A DNA stretch of 64,000 nt from Spartinivicinus ruber (GTDB lineage Bacteria > Pseudomonadota > Gammaproteobacteria > Pseudomonadales > Zooshikellaceae), in contig NZ_CP048878.1 of the NCBI RefSeq assembly GCF_011009015.1, forward strand, positions 1,835,001-1,899,000, read 5' to 3'. Shown here in pieces: positions 54,734-63,325 of the stretch (position 1 is the first letter of the stretch; each line of letters begins with the position of its first letter). Under the pieces are notes generated by a model. The model was not told the DNA's origin, did no database searches, and worked only from the letters and a program-made list of their open reading frames with translations. Position numbers and translations under genes: made by a program.

Positions 54734-55069
54734 ATGTTAGCAATATTGGTACACTTATTATTAACTGCCATTTTTCTATTGGTAGTGGCTAATTTTGTTA
54801 AGGGAGTTGAAATTGACAATTTTGGTACTGCCTTTTTCGGTGCTATTGTTTTAGGTATCTGTAATGCGGTGATTAAGCCGGTTATTTCCTTTTTAGCCTT
54901 TCCGATTACTATTATTACGTTAGGGTTATTTTTACTGGTAATTAATGCATTTATGCTACAGTTGACCGCAGCGCTGGTACCAGGCATTAAGGTAAGGGGA
55001 TTTTTGCCTGCCATTGTCGGTAGCATTATGTTAACCATATTAAATTTGCTGATTAACTGGGTGATGTAA
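54734..55069 (+). CDS. Small four-helix membrane protein, phage-holin-like family (PF04020 type)
   Basis: 111 residues, about four hydrophobic helices (MLAILVHLLLTAIFLLVVAN, then AFFGAIVLGICNAVIKPVI, LAFPITIITLGLFLLVINAF, IVGSIMLTILNLLINWVM). This matches the widespread chromosomal '4-TM phage holin' membrane family of unknown role; no phage genes are nearby. It lies 28 bases before a MarC gene. Confidence 0.82.
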   Translation: MLAILVHLLLTAIFLLVVANFVKGVEIDNFGTAFFGAIVLGICNAVIKPVISFLAFPITIITLGLFLLVINAFMLQLTAALVPGIKVRGFLPAIVGSIMLTILNLLINWVM

Positions 55070-55097
55070 CAAGGAGTAAGCAAAAGGAGGGTTTCAG

Positions 55098-55706
55098 TTG
55101 GAGGATTTAATACGGCAGTTTGTATTGCTTTGGGCTGTGATTGATCCTATCGGAACATTACCTGTTTTTTTGGCAGTAACGGCAAGTGGTAGTGCTGCTC
55201 ATAACCGAAAAATTGCTTTAGTTGCAGTAGGCGTTGCTTCTTTGGTTTTGCTGTTTTTTATTGTTGCTGGTGAAATACTGCTAGAGTCAATGTCAATTCC
55301 TTTATCTGCTTTTCAGGTGGCAGGTGGAGTCGTTTTATTTGTTTTTGCGCTGTCGATGATTTTTGGTGAAAGTAAGCCAGAAGAAGAATTACATATGGTT
55401 GATAAGGGTGTTGATAGTGCGATTTTTCCTTTGGCAATACCTTCCATCGCTTCGCCTGGTGCTATGATGGCGGTGGTATTACTCACTGATAATCACCGCT
55501 TTTCAATCGTCGACCAAGTGATAACCACTGGTATTGTGTTACTTATTATGCTCATAACATTGTTGTTACTGCTAGTTGCTCCTTTTATTCAGAAAATTAT
55601 TGGTACCTCTGGAGCGAGTGTTATTAGCCGGGTAATGGGGCTAATACTGGCTGCTGTAGCAACCAATAGTGTGTTGGAAGGGGTACAAGTTTACTTTCAG
55701 CTATAG
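55098..55706 (+). CDS. MarC family integral membrane protein
   Basis: 202 residues, six hydrophobic helices. It uses a TTG start with a strong AAAGGAGG 7 bases upstream, which settles the start. Marks: LLWAVIDPIGTLPVFLAVT, SAFQVAGGVVLFVFALSMI and PLAIPSIASPGAMMAVVLLT. MarC/UPF0056 proteins are inner-membrane proteins of unknown role. It follows the holin-like gene closely and may be co-transcribed. Confidence 0.92.
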   Translation: MEDLIRQFVLLWAVIDPIGTLPVFLAVTASGSAAHNRKIALVAVGVASLVLLFFIVAGEILLESMSIPLSAFQVAGGVVLFVFALSMIFGESKPEEELHMVDKGVDSAIFPLAIPSIASPGAMMAVVLLTDNHRFSIVDQVITTGIVLLIMLITLLLLLVAPFIQKIIGTSGASVISRVMGLILAAVATNSVLEGVQVYFQL

Positions 55707-55750
55707 GCTCTCTGTGGGTAGTCCCTAGTATATTCATAGGTGAGTAATTA

Positions 55751-55764
55751 TTGACTAAGGTCAA
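55751..55764. promoter_or_regulatory. Anr/FNR-type box, TTGACTAAGGTCAA
   Basis: TTGAC-TAAG-GTCAA is an inverted repeat matching the FNR/Anr consensus at 8 of 10 bases. It lies about 224 bases before moaB. A heptamer for NarL (TACCTAT on the minus strand) occurs at 55878-55884. Together they would tie Mo cofactor synthesis to oxygen limitation and nitrate. Confidence 0.6.
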
Positions 55765-55981
55765 TATATTCCCTAAGAGAGAAAGTAAGCTGATATCCAT
55801 GAAATTGTAAACAAAGGTGAGTGGTATTTGTAAAAAGTAGTCATAACGCATCAAGAGTAAGACAATTACAGATCGTTATAGGTACACAGGTCGTAATAGA
55901 TAATAGTCATTTCGTTTTGATTCCTACGTAAATATATTTATGATGGTAGGCTGAATTATTCTCGGATTAGGATTAACAAAA

Positions 55982-56494
55982 GTGCATCAACATACTGATT
56001 TTATTCCACTCAATATTGCTGTGCTTACTGTAAGTGATACCAGGGATGAGTCTACTGATACTTCTGGTCAGTATTTGATTAGCGCTTTACAGGAGTCAGG
56101 CCATCAATTAAAGCACAGGCAAATTATCAAAGACGATATTTATCATGTTCGTGCCATTATTTCGCAATGGATTTATGATGAAACAGTACAGGTGGTAGTG
56201 ATTACAGGTGGTACAGGGTTTACTGGCCGTGATAGCACACCAGAGGCAGTAGCCGTATTGTTTGATAAGGAAGTGACTGGCTTTGGTGAGTTGTTTAGGC
56301 AGGTTTCCTGGGAAGAGATTGGTACCTCAACCCTTCAGTCCCGCGCACTGGCTGGATTAGCCAATCATACCGTTATCTTTTGTCTGCCCGGATCAACGGG
56401 AGCTTGTAGGACCGGTTGGGAGAAAATTATTAAGCCCCAGCTGGATAGCACAACACGTCCTTGCAACTTTGTATGCCATTTGTTGCCGAAATGA
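55982..56494 (+). CDS. moaB: Molybdenum cofactor biosynthesis protein B (MoaB/MogA family)
   Basis: 170 residues from a GTG start (AGGA 9 bases upstream). Marks: LTVSDTRDESTDTSGQYLI and VVITGGTGFTGRDSTPEAV, the molybdopterin-binding GGTG motif of the MoaB/MogA family, and LPGSTGACRTGW. This family adenylylates molybdopterin before Mo insertion. It is the first gene of moaB-moeA-moaA. Confidence 0.94.
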   Translation: MHQHTDFIPLNIAVLTVSDTRDESTDTSGQYLISALQESGHQLKHRQIIKDDIYHVRAIISQWIYDETVQVVVITGGTGFTGRDSTPEAVAVLFDKEVTGFGELFRQVSWEEIGTSTLQSRALAGLANHTVIFCLPGSTGACRTGWEKIIKPQLDSTTRPCNFVCHLLPK

Positions 56495-56607
56495 AGTAAG
56501 TATCTGGGTTGATTGGTTATACACTGGAGGCCTTGATTTCACTGGCTGTAAGAAAACTTCTGGGGCCCGGTAAAAGCAACAAGCATAATCGGTGGAGAAA
56601 ATAGTTA

Positions 56608-57831
56608 ATGAGCTGCTCAGAGCATAATCTTATTACAGTTAGCCAGGCAATTGTACAAATTCAGGAAACTTTGCAACATAAGGCAGATGTTGAATGGCTG
56701 TCATTGGCTGAAGCTGTAAACAAAGTATTAGCAGCAGATCAATTGTCTACCTTAAATGTGCCGCCGGCAGCTAATAGTGCGATGGATGGCTACGGGTTTA
56801 ATGCTAAAGATTTGGCTACGGATCAATCTACCCGGCTTCCTGTTGGTTTGAGAGTAGCTGCTGGAGATCAACCGGGCATCCTGCCTTCGGGCATGGCAGC
56901 AAGAATTTTTACTGGGGCTTTTATTCCGGAAAATGTTGACTTGGTGATTCCCCAAGAGCAAGTGAAAGTAACTGGTGACCATGTTGAAGTACAGCCGGGC
57001 TGGCAAATTGGCCAACATATTCGTAATACTGGTGAAGATATTGCTGAAGGGCAGCAAGTGGTGGCTGCTGGCAAACGCTTAAGGCCTCAGGAACTAGGAT
57101 TATTAGCTTCGGTTGGGGTGATGCAAGTGCCGGTTTATAAGCCGCTAACAGTCGCGCTGTTTACTACGGGCGATGAGCTAATTGAACCAGGCCAGCCATT
57201 ACCAGAGGGTAAGATTTATAACTCAAACCGCTACACTTTGTTAGGCCTATTACAGCAAACAGGCTTTAAGGTGATGGATGGCGGTATTCTCCCTGATCAG
57301 CATGATGCAACTAAACAGGCCTTATTAAAGGCAAGCCATCAAGCCGACGCCATAATTACGACGGGTGGTGTCTCTGTAGGAGAGGAAGACTATGTTCAGG
57401 GCGTTATTCAAGAGTGCGGTACAGTGCATTTATGGCGTTTGGCAATCAAACCTGGTAAGCCGCTATTATATGGGCAATTAGATAAGAAGCCTGTGTTTGG
57501 CCTGCCTGGAAACCCAATATCCTCATTAGTCACTTACCTGATGGTTGCTCGTCCAGTATTGCAACAAATGCAAGGCTTACATGAGACAAAACCTGCCAGT
57601 TATCAATTTAAGGCTGGCTTCGCTAAAAAGAAAAACCTGCGTCGGGCTGAGTATTTGAGAGTACAACTACAGCCTCAAGCGGGAGAGCTAACCATTGTCC
57701 CTTATCCTAAGCAAGGTTCGGGGGTGTTGTCGTCGGCAAGCTGGGCTACGGGGTTGGCACTGGTGCCTGCTGATACGGAAGTCAACCAAGGTGATCTACT
57801 CGAATATTGGCCATTTGGCGAGCTAATTTAA
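56608..57831 (+). CDS. moeA: Molybdopterin molybdenumtransferase MoeA
   Basis: 407 residues, normal for MoeA. Domain marks: NSAMDGYGFNAKDL, GAFIPENVDLVIPQEQV, and the MoeA signature TGDELIEPGQPLPEGKIYNSN and TTGGVSVGEEDY, ending with FGLPGNPISSLVTYL. MoeA inserts molybdenum into adenylylated molybdopterin in the cytoplasm. It lies between moaB and moaA and is needed to make the cofactor of NarG. Intact. Confidence 0.96.
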   Translation: MSCSEHNLITVSQAIVQIQETLQHKADVEWLSLAEAVNKVLAADQLSTLNVPPAANSAMDGYGFNAKDLATDQSTRLPVGLRVAAGDQPGILPSGMAARIFTGAFIPENVDLVIPQEQVKVTGDHVEVQPGWQIGQHIRNTGEDIAEGQQVVAAGKRLRPQELGLLASVGVMQVPVYKPLTVALFTTGDELIEPGQPLPEGKIYNSNRYTLLGLLQQTGFKVMDGGILPDQHDATKQALLKASHQADAIITTGGVSVGEEDYVQGVIQECGTVHLWRLAIKPGKPLLYGQLDKKPVFGLPGNPISSLVTYLMVARPVLQQMQGLHETKPASYQFKAGFAKKKNLRRAEYLRVQLQPQAGELTIVPYPKQGSGVLSSASWATGLALVPADTEVNQGDLLEYWPFGELI

Positions 57832-58017
57832 TCAGTATAAGCTTTGTAATTAAAGAAGTAAGTGATGGTCGCTTCCGTCATACAATCTTGATCATTGCAG
57901 TTGCTAATATGCAGTAAAATAGGTAAAAAATGATGGTGAGAGTGTTTCGTGGTTTAAAAATAAGTTATACACCGATGGATTGCTCATTACTATCATGGAG
58001 TGGAAGAGGTAATAACA

Positions 58018-59010
58018 ATGAATTCTCCATTAGTTGATCGTTTTGGCCGGAAGATTACCTATTTACGCTTTTCTCTAACTGACCGCTGTGACTTTCGCTG
58101 TGTATATTGCATGGCGGAAGATATGACGTTTTTACCCAGACAAAAGATTCTAGGCTTGGAAGAAATTCTTCAAGTGGCGGAAACATTCGTTTCACTTGGG
58201 GTGAATAAAATTCGTTTAACTGGCGGTGAACCATTAATTCGCCATAACGTAATCTGGTTAATTGAACGGTTAGCTGCTTTATCTAACCTTGAAGAGCTGT
58301 TAATTACCTCTAATGGCTCTCAGCTAGTTAAGTATGCAACAGCATTAGCTAAAGCAGGCATCAAACGGATAAATATTAGTTTGGATACTCTTGATCCCAC
58401 TGAATTTAAACAGTTAACCCGTACTGGTAATATTGAAAAAGTATTGTCAGGAATTGATGCCGCGCAACAAGCAGGTATTGAAGGAATTAAATTGAATGTG
58501 GTCGTAATGAAAGGACGCAATCAGCATCAAGTTTTACCTCTACTGTCTTATGCATTGGCAAATAACCTAGATATCAGCTTTATAGAAGAAATGCCGCTGG
58601 GTGCTATTTCAGAGCACAGCCGAGGACTGACATTGTGTACCAGTGAAGAAGTTAGAACAATTATTCAGCAACAATACGAGTTATTCCCTTCTACTTATGA
58701 AACCAATGGACCTAGTCGTTATTGGCAAATACCGGGCTACCAAAGCAAAATTGGTTTTATATCCCCCCATAGCCATAATTTTTGCGGTGATTGCAATCGA
58801 GTAAGAGTGACGGCAGAAGGTAAACTTCTGTTGTGTTTGGGTAATGAGCATTCTGCTGATTTAAAAAATATTATTAGACGTTATCCGGGCGAGCAGGATA
58901 AATTACGCGAAACTATTATAACGGCGATGGACTTGAAGCCTGAACGCCACTATTTTGATCCTACTGGTGATGTACAGCTTGTGAGGTTTATGAATATGAC
59001 AGGGGGTTAA
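58018..59010 (+). CDS. moaA: GTP 3',8-cyclase MoaA (radical SAM)
   Basis: 330 residues from the ATG at 58018 (AGAGG 9 bases upstream; a GTG six codons earlier is less likely). The N-terminal cluster motif is [12 protein letters not shown] (CxxxCxxC). SAM is bound at RLTGGEPL. The C-terminal cluster has [21 protein letters not shown]. The chain ends in GG, needed for activity. MoaA turns GTP into the first pterin intermediate of molybdopterin. Last gene of the Moco group in the window; moaC, moaD and moaE are elsewhere. Confidence 0.96.
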   Translation: MNSPLVDRFGRKITYLRFSLTDRCDFRCVYCMAEDMTFLPRQKILGLEEILQVAETFVSLGVNKIRLTGGEPLIRHNVIWLIERLAALSNLEELLITSNGSQLVKYATALAKAGIKRINISLDTLDPTEFKQLTRTGNIEKVLSGIDAAQQAGIEGIKLNVVVMKGRNQHQVLPLLSYALANNLDISFIEEMPLGAISEHSRGLTLCTSEEVRTIIQQQYELFPSTYETNGPSRYWQIPGYQSKIGFISPHSHNFCGDCNRVRVTAEGKLLLCLGNEHSADLKNIIRRYPGEQDKLRETIITAMDLKPERHYFDPTGDVQLVRFMNMTGG

Positions 59011-59015
59011 CCCTA

Positions 59016-59798
59016 TTAAAGTGTTGGGTGGGGCTCAACAAAAAAATCATGTTCTAACATAAGTTTTAATAAAGAACCATTTCGTTGTATTTCGTCTAGG
59101 CTGCTGTTAAAGATATCAACCAGAGACTCATTTTTTTTAGGAAAAGCGATATGTAGTTTATTTTCTGATAAAGCTTTTGGTAAAAAATCAACCTCTTTAA
59201 GTAAAAGTGGCGATATTTTTTTTATTTCGTGGCGTGCAACCAGTTCATCTTCCAAGGTTAAATCAATTCTATAGTGAAGCAACTTATAAAAATTAATAAC
59301 AAAAGTACGTTCTGGTATTTTAGTTAGCTCAGTTGATGTGTCAAATGCCTTGTTGTAAGCATAATCCTGAACTATACCAATTTGGTAAGGTTTTAACTCA
59401 GACAGCTGATTAAACGTAATGTCATTGTTGCGGAGCTTTATAAACTTAATGCGATTATTCATATAAGGCTTACTAAACAACATTTTTTCAGCCCGTTCAG
59501 CAGAGTACCAGGCATCTAATAATCCATCATAACTACCCTCTACTGTTCCTTTTAAAGCTCTAGCCCAAGGTAAAATAATGATTTGTATTTCATAATCGTA
59601 CTGACTATAGATTAATCTTATTAATTGAGGAGAAAAGCCATTTCCTTTTAAATTAGCACCACTATAGGGTGGCCATTCTGTAGCAGCAAACCGAAGCTCT
59701 TTGCTTACAGCAGGAGTAATTAAAACGGCTGCAAATAAAATTATACTTAGCGGTTGCCTAAAGCCTTTTACCAACAACCGCTTGATTGAGGCTAACAT
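59016..59798 (-). CDS. Periplasmic solute-binding protein, SBP_bac_3 family
   Basis: 260 residues with a signal peptide (about residues 1-32, ending AVLITPAVSKE). The mature part opens LRFAATEWPPYSGANLKGNGFSPQL, and has IILPWARALKGTVEGSYDGL, close to the 25830 protein in layout. No transporter genes are nearby. Its stop lies only 5 bases from the stop of convergent moaA. Ligand unknown. Confidence 0.83.
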   Translation of the reverse strand: MLASIKRLLVKGFRQPLSIILFAAVLITPAVSKELRFAATEWPPYSGANLKGNGFSPQLIRLIYSQYDYEIQIIILPWARALKGTVEGSYDGLLDAWYSAERAEKMLFSKPYMNNRIKFIKLRNNDITFNQLSELKPYQIGIVQDYAYNKAFDTSTELTKIPERTFVINFYKLLHYRIDLTLEDELVARHEIKKISPLLLKEVDFLPKALSENKLHIAFPKKNESLVDIFNSSLDEIQRNGSLLKLMLEHDFFVEPHPTL

Positions 59799-59867
59799 TG
59801 TAGAATACTCTGAATAGTAATAAATCCACTATCACTACATTATAGAGCATTAGGGGTGCCCTTTCTT

Positions 59868-61568
59868 TTAGATCAGCTGTTGCTGAGCAAAAACCTCTCT
59901 TACCATAGAAACGGGCATATTGCCTGTGGCTAAAAATGCCTGGTGAAAAGCACGATCTAAAGCGTTGCCGGACAAAGTAGATTGCTGTTTTTTTATAAAA
60001 TCTTGTTTTAGCTGCCAAACCAATTGATTGCCAACCAAATAACACATGGGGTAACCCCGTTCAGTCGAATACCAGTTTAATTCTGCTTGAACCCGTCCAT
60101 CAGTAAAACCAGTAACTTTTTGTAAGAGCTCACCTGCTATGCTGAAAGGGTCATTGGTGGGTGTCTGTAAGGGAATTCCGACATCAAGAAACTGTTTGTT
60201 TCCGGTTAAGAAAAACAGGTCAATAGCCACCCGGGCGCCGATTCGGCAGATCTCTCGCTTGGCAATAAAACGTGCTTCATCGGTTAAGTCACCCATGTAT
60301 CCTATGTCTAACATATAGTCTTCAAGCATAGTGGTCCAGCCTTCTGCTTGCTCTGGGGCAAAAATGATACGGCGAATTTTGCTGCTATGGGTTGTGCTGG
60401 TTGCTAGTTGTAAATGGTGACCAGGAATTCCTTCATGAATCATCATTACAGGAATGCCCAGCATATTATGCTCATCAATTATATCTTCCCGTAAAGTCAG
60501 GTGAATTAAACTGGTACGTGTGCCTTCTCGTAATGGTAATGGAGAACGCATAGCACCAGCAGGAATGACTGGTTCTAAAAACTTCGGCGTTTGCTCAATT
60601 AACATTTGCTGGTCAGCGAAAATAGGAAATAAATCATGCTTGTTAATGAAGTTAATAATTTTTTGATTTTCTTGTTTATAAATATCGATAATAGAATGGA
60701 GGTCGTTATTGGTAAGTTGAACCTGATAATGCTTATTTAAAAATTGGTGAAGTGATTCTGGAGTAGTCTCAGTGGGTAACTGATATTTTTTTATTAAGGT
60801 TTGGGAGAGTTCATCAATTTGTTTTTGGGTACGATGAAGAAAGTTAGCTGCAAGGGTTTTTAATTCATTGAAGGATAAGTCTATACCATGGTTATGTACT
60901 ACTTGTTGGGCATCGCCTACCGATAATGCAAAGTGGTCGGTAGTGGGCAACTGGCTGAGTTGTCGCTGGTAATGGTTAAGAGCTGTATCGGCTTGGGCAA
61001 TGTGTTTTTTTAGCTCATTTAAACCACTAAACTGTTGCTCAGTTGCCCAATCAGTAATTGCTTTGAACAGCGTAGGTAATACTGCAACGGTTTCCAGATC
61101 AATTGATTGCCAGCGTTTAACTGGGGTGTCTAAGCGAGCTAACATGCCATGTAAAAAAGTAGGGATATTCGCAATGCGGGAAGAAATGTTTTCTAGGCGG
61201 TCACTGGCAGATCTGGGATCATCAACAAATAAAGTAAATATCCCCTCACTAATGTCGTTGCCAGCCGTTGGGTGTTGAGCAATTTCTAACCTGCCATTAA
61301 AGCGACGTTGATAGCGATGCACGATTTTACTGAGATGTAACTCAGATAGCTGTAAGTCAGTGAGTTGATTGAAGTCTGTTGTTGTCTGTTTTAATTGGTT
61401 AATTTGGTTGATTAAGTTTTGTGCCTGTTTAGCCCTGGCAGAGCAGTTTTCAATTGATGGCTCAGGTAAATCGTTGAGGTTTTTAGCTAAACCAAGCGAT
61501 AATGACTCATTAGGATCACTGGCAAGAAAATTGATAAGATCTGTTTCAAATCTTTGGTATTGTTCCAT
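59868..61568 (-). CDS. DUF885 family protein, predicted metallopeptidase-like
   Basis: 566 residues. The key motif is MMIHEGIPGHHLQLATSTTH (HExxxHH-like), the hallmark of DUF885 proteins and reminiscent of metallopeptidases. A C-terminal RVQAELNWYSTERGYPMCYLVG segment is also typical. No signal peptide is evident, so it may be cytoplasmic, whereas many relatives are exported. Function of the family is largely unproven; a peptidase role is inference. Confidence 0.85.
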   Translation of the reverse strand: MEQYQRFETDLINFLASDPNESLSLGLAKNLNDLPEPSIENCSARAKQAQNLINQINQLKQTTTDFNQLTDLQLSELHLSKIVHRYQRRFNGRLEIAQHPTAGNDISEGIFTLFVDDPRSASDRLENISSRIANIPTFLHGMLARLDTPVKRWQSIDLETVAVLPTLFKAITDWATEQQFSGLNELKKHIAQADTALNHYQRQLSQLPTTDHFALSVGDAQQVVHNHGIDLSFNELKTLAANFLHRTQKQIDELSQTLIKKYQLPTETTPESLHQFLNKHYQVQLTNNDLHSIIDIYKQENQKIINFINKHDLFPIFADQQMLIEQTPKFLEPVIPAGAMRSPLPLREGTRTSLIHLTLREDIIDEHNMLGIPVMMIHEGIPGHHLQLATSTTHSSKIRRIIFAPEQAEGWTTMLEDYMLDIGYMGDLTDEARFIAKREICRIGARVAIDLFFLTGNKQFLDVGIPLQTPTNDPFSIAGELLQKVTGFTDGRVQAELNWYSTERGYPMCYLVGNQLVWQLKQDFIKKQQSTLSGNALDRAFHQAFLATGNMPVSMVREVFAQQQLI

Positions 61569-61811
61569 GTACTTTCCATTAGCGAGTATGAAAGTGCTTA
61601 TTTACATACTTTTATCAGTAATTTTAAGCTGTTTGGATATAATACTTGCAATGTGGAATTTTAGCCAGTTATGAGCGTTGTATGACAGTTTTACTAAATA
61701 TTTTTTAAATAGAAGCTGGGCATTATTGAAAGTGACGAGTTCAATAATGGTCAAGTTCACCGATATGCAGGACTTGGTATAGCCATTTTTATAGAAGACT
61801 AGCTGTATATG

Positions 61812-62168
61812 TCAGTTTAATTTGATCCTATTCTCTGTATGAATATGTTTAATGGTAAACTGATTTAAATCTGTGTTTAGAGTTGCCGCTCTTAGCCTAA
61901 TTGTTTTTGGCTGTTGTGGTCGATAAGCATAGATATGGGAGCCACATTTCTTACAAAATACTCTGAATTTTCCGTTGGATGACTCAAATGCTTGAAGTGA
62001 ATCCTCTCCATTAACGAATTCAAAGCTTGATGAGTCAATTGTTACGCCTATGGCGAATGCAGATGAGTGCGCTTTTCGGCAGGTTTGGCAGTGGCAACAC
62101 TCTATGGTTGATATTGCTGTATTGACTTGATACATCACGGTACCGCAAAGGCACTCACCACGATACAT
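61812..62168 (-). CDS. GFA-family zinc protein
   Basis: 118 residues. The zinc-binding Cys pattern is GECLCGTVMYQV (CxC), CCHCQTCRKAHSSAF (CxxC) and FCKKCGSHIY (CxxC), as in glutathione-dependent formaldehyde-activating enzyme relatives. Most members of the group are of unknown role. Stands alone. Confidence 0.88.
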   Translation of the reverse strand: MYRGECLCGTVMYQVNTAISTIECCHCQTCRKAHSSAFAIGVTIDSSSFEFVNGEDSLQAFESSNGKFRVFCKKCGSHIYAYRPQQPKTIRLRAATLNTDLNQFTIKHIHTENRIKLN

Positions 62169-62263
62169 GGTAAACTCCTGAGAATTAACTTATTTTGGAT
62201 AAGTTAAACTACTTTTGTATTGATGTCATAATCTATTTACCTGCTTTCAGAAACATTTCTCAT

Positions 62264-62989
62264 TTAGAATCTAACAGACCCTTGAGAAAGCTGGATTCCT
62301 TTTAATTTTTTGACTGTTTCCTCATTGAGAGGATTGTTATTTACCTCTACCAAAATGAACTTATGAACTTCAGGAAGCGTTAAAGTGGTAATGCGATTAT
62401 TTATGGCATTTAGTGTTGATAAGTTGATGTTTTTTGATACATCAAGATCGCTAATTTTATTGGAGGAAATATCTATATGGCTTAGCTTAATATTATTTGA
62501 AAAATTAATCTTCTTAAGAATGTTACTTTCTATAGTAATTTCTTCTAATTTAGTATTATGTATAGTATTGAGGGTATCCAGTTTATTGTTAGATAGCATC
62601 AGTATTCTAATGTTAGAGTTACTGCTTAGATCAAGTTTGGAGAGTTGATTTCCCGAAAGGTTGAGCTCTTCTAACAATGGGTTCTTTGAAATATTCAGTT
62701 GTTGTATTTGGTTTTCAGCAAGGTTTATTTTCTTAATATTTGGAAGGTACTCTACTTCATCTGCATACATGATTTTCATATTAGGACAGTCAATAAACTC
62801 TATTTCTTTCAAAACTTGTTTTTCATTTTTAGCTAAACAGCGGTAAAAGTACTCATCTTTAAACCTGATATCTGAAACATATTTTAAGTTGGATTTTTGT
62901 GATGAGTTGGCAAAACTTATATTTTTAAATAATAAAGTAAGAAATATGGTACTAAAAAATATAACTAATTTTAAAATTTTGTTGCTCAT
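62264..62989 (-). CDS. Secreted leucine-rich-repeat protein
   Basis: 241 residues with a signal peptide (MSNKILKLVIFFSTIFLTLLFKNISFA). From about residue 85 there are roughly six leucine-rich repeats of 20-21 residues, e.g. PLLEELNLSGNQLSKLDLSS, then NIRILMLSNNKLDTLNTIHN, then KLSHIDISSNKISDLDVSKN. Such repeats usually bind proteins. Two Cys lie near the N-terminus (RCLAKN, DCPN). It stands alone and is AT-rich (many AAT/AAA codons), which may mean recent acquisition. Partner unknown. Confidence 0.85.
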   Translation of the reverse strand: MSNKILKLVIFFSTIFLTLLFKNISFANSSQKSNLKYVSDIRFKDEYFYRCLAKNEKQVLKEIEFIDCPNMKIMYADEVEYLPNIKKINLAENQIQQLNISKNPLLEELNLSGNQLSKLDLSSNSNIRILMLSNNKLDTLNTIHNTKLEEITIESNILKKINFSNNIKLSHIDISSNKISDLDVSKNINLSTLNAINNRITTLTLPEVHKFILVEVNNNPLNEETVKKLKGIQLSQGSVRF

Positions 62990-63325
62990 AAAAGTATCCC
63001 TTTAGTATAATATATCCAAGAGTAAATATCATATTTTGTATAAGGTATGCATTGCCTTTCATCAAGATTCTTTTATCAAGAGTAGTTCAATAAGCATCCA
63101 TCTCCATTAATAAATTATGGGAAGAATTGATAGTTATCAGTTAATAGTCCTTCAGTTATTTCTTATCTATTATTTAATTTTTCTCGAATATTACATCGGG
63201 TGTTAATTGTTTTGCTCGATAGTTACCTCCTTTTTGCGATATAAGTCTAATCCAGGTAGGTAAAGTGGGGCTTTATCTACTAATACTAATTGGAATAACA
63301 AAAATAAGACAAGTAAGGTGTTTAA
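62990..63325. other. Promoter region between LRR gene and ceramidase
   Basis: About 336 AT-rich bases with divergent promoters and no supported gene. The ceramidase ribosome site (AAGTAAGG) is at the right end. No operator recognised. Confidence 0.35.

Noticed and set aside
54734-55069. Prophage remnant at the holin-like gene
   Set aside because: This membrane family is common on bacterial chromosomes and no other phage genes are near.
57832-58017. Moco riboswitch before moaA
   Set aside because: No set of paired stems like the known Moco RNA could be found by eye in this 186-base gap.
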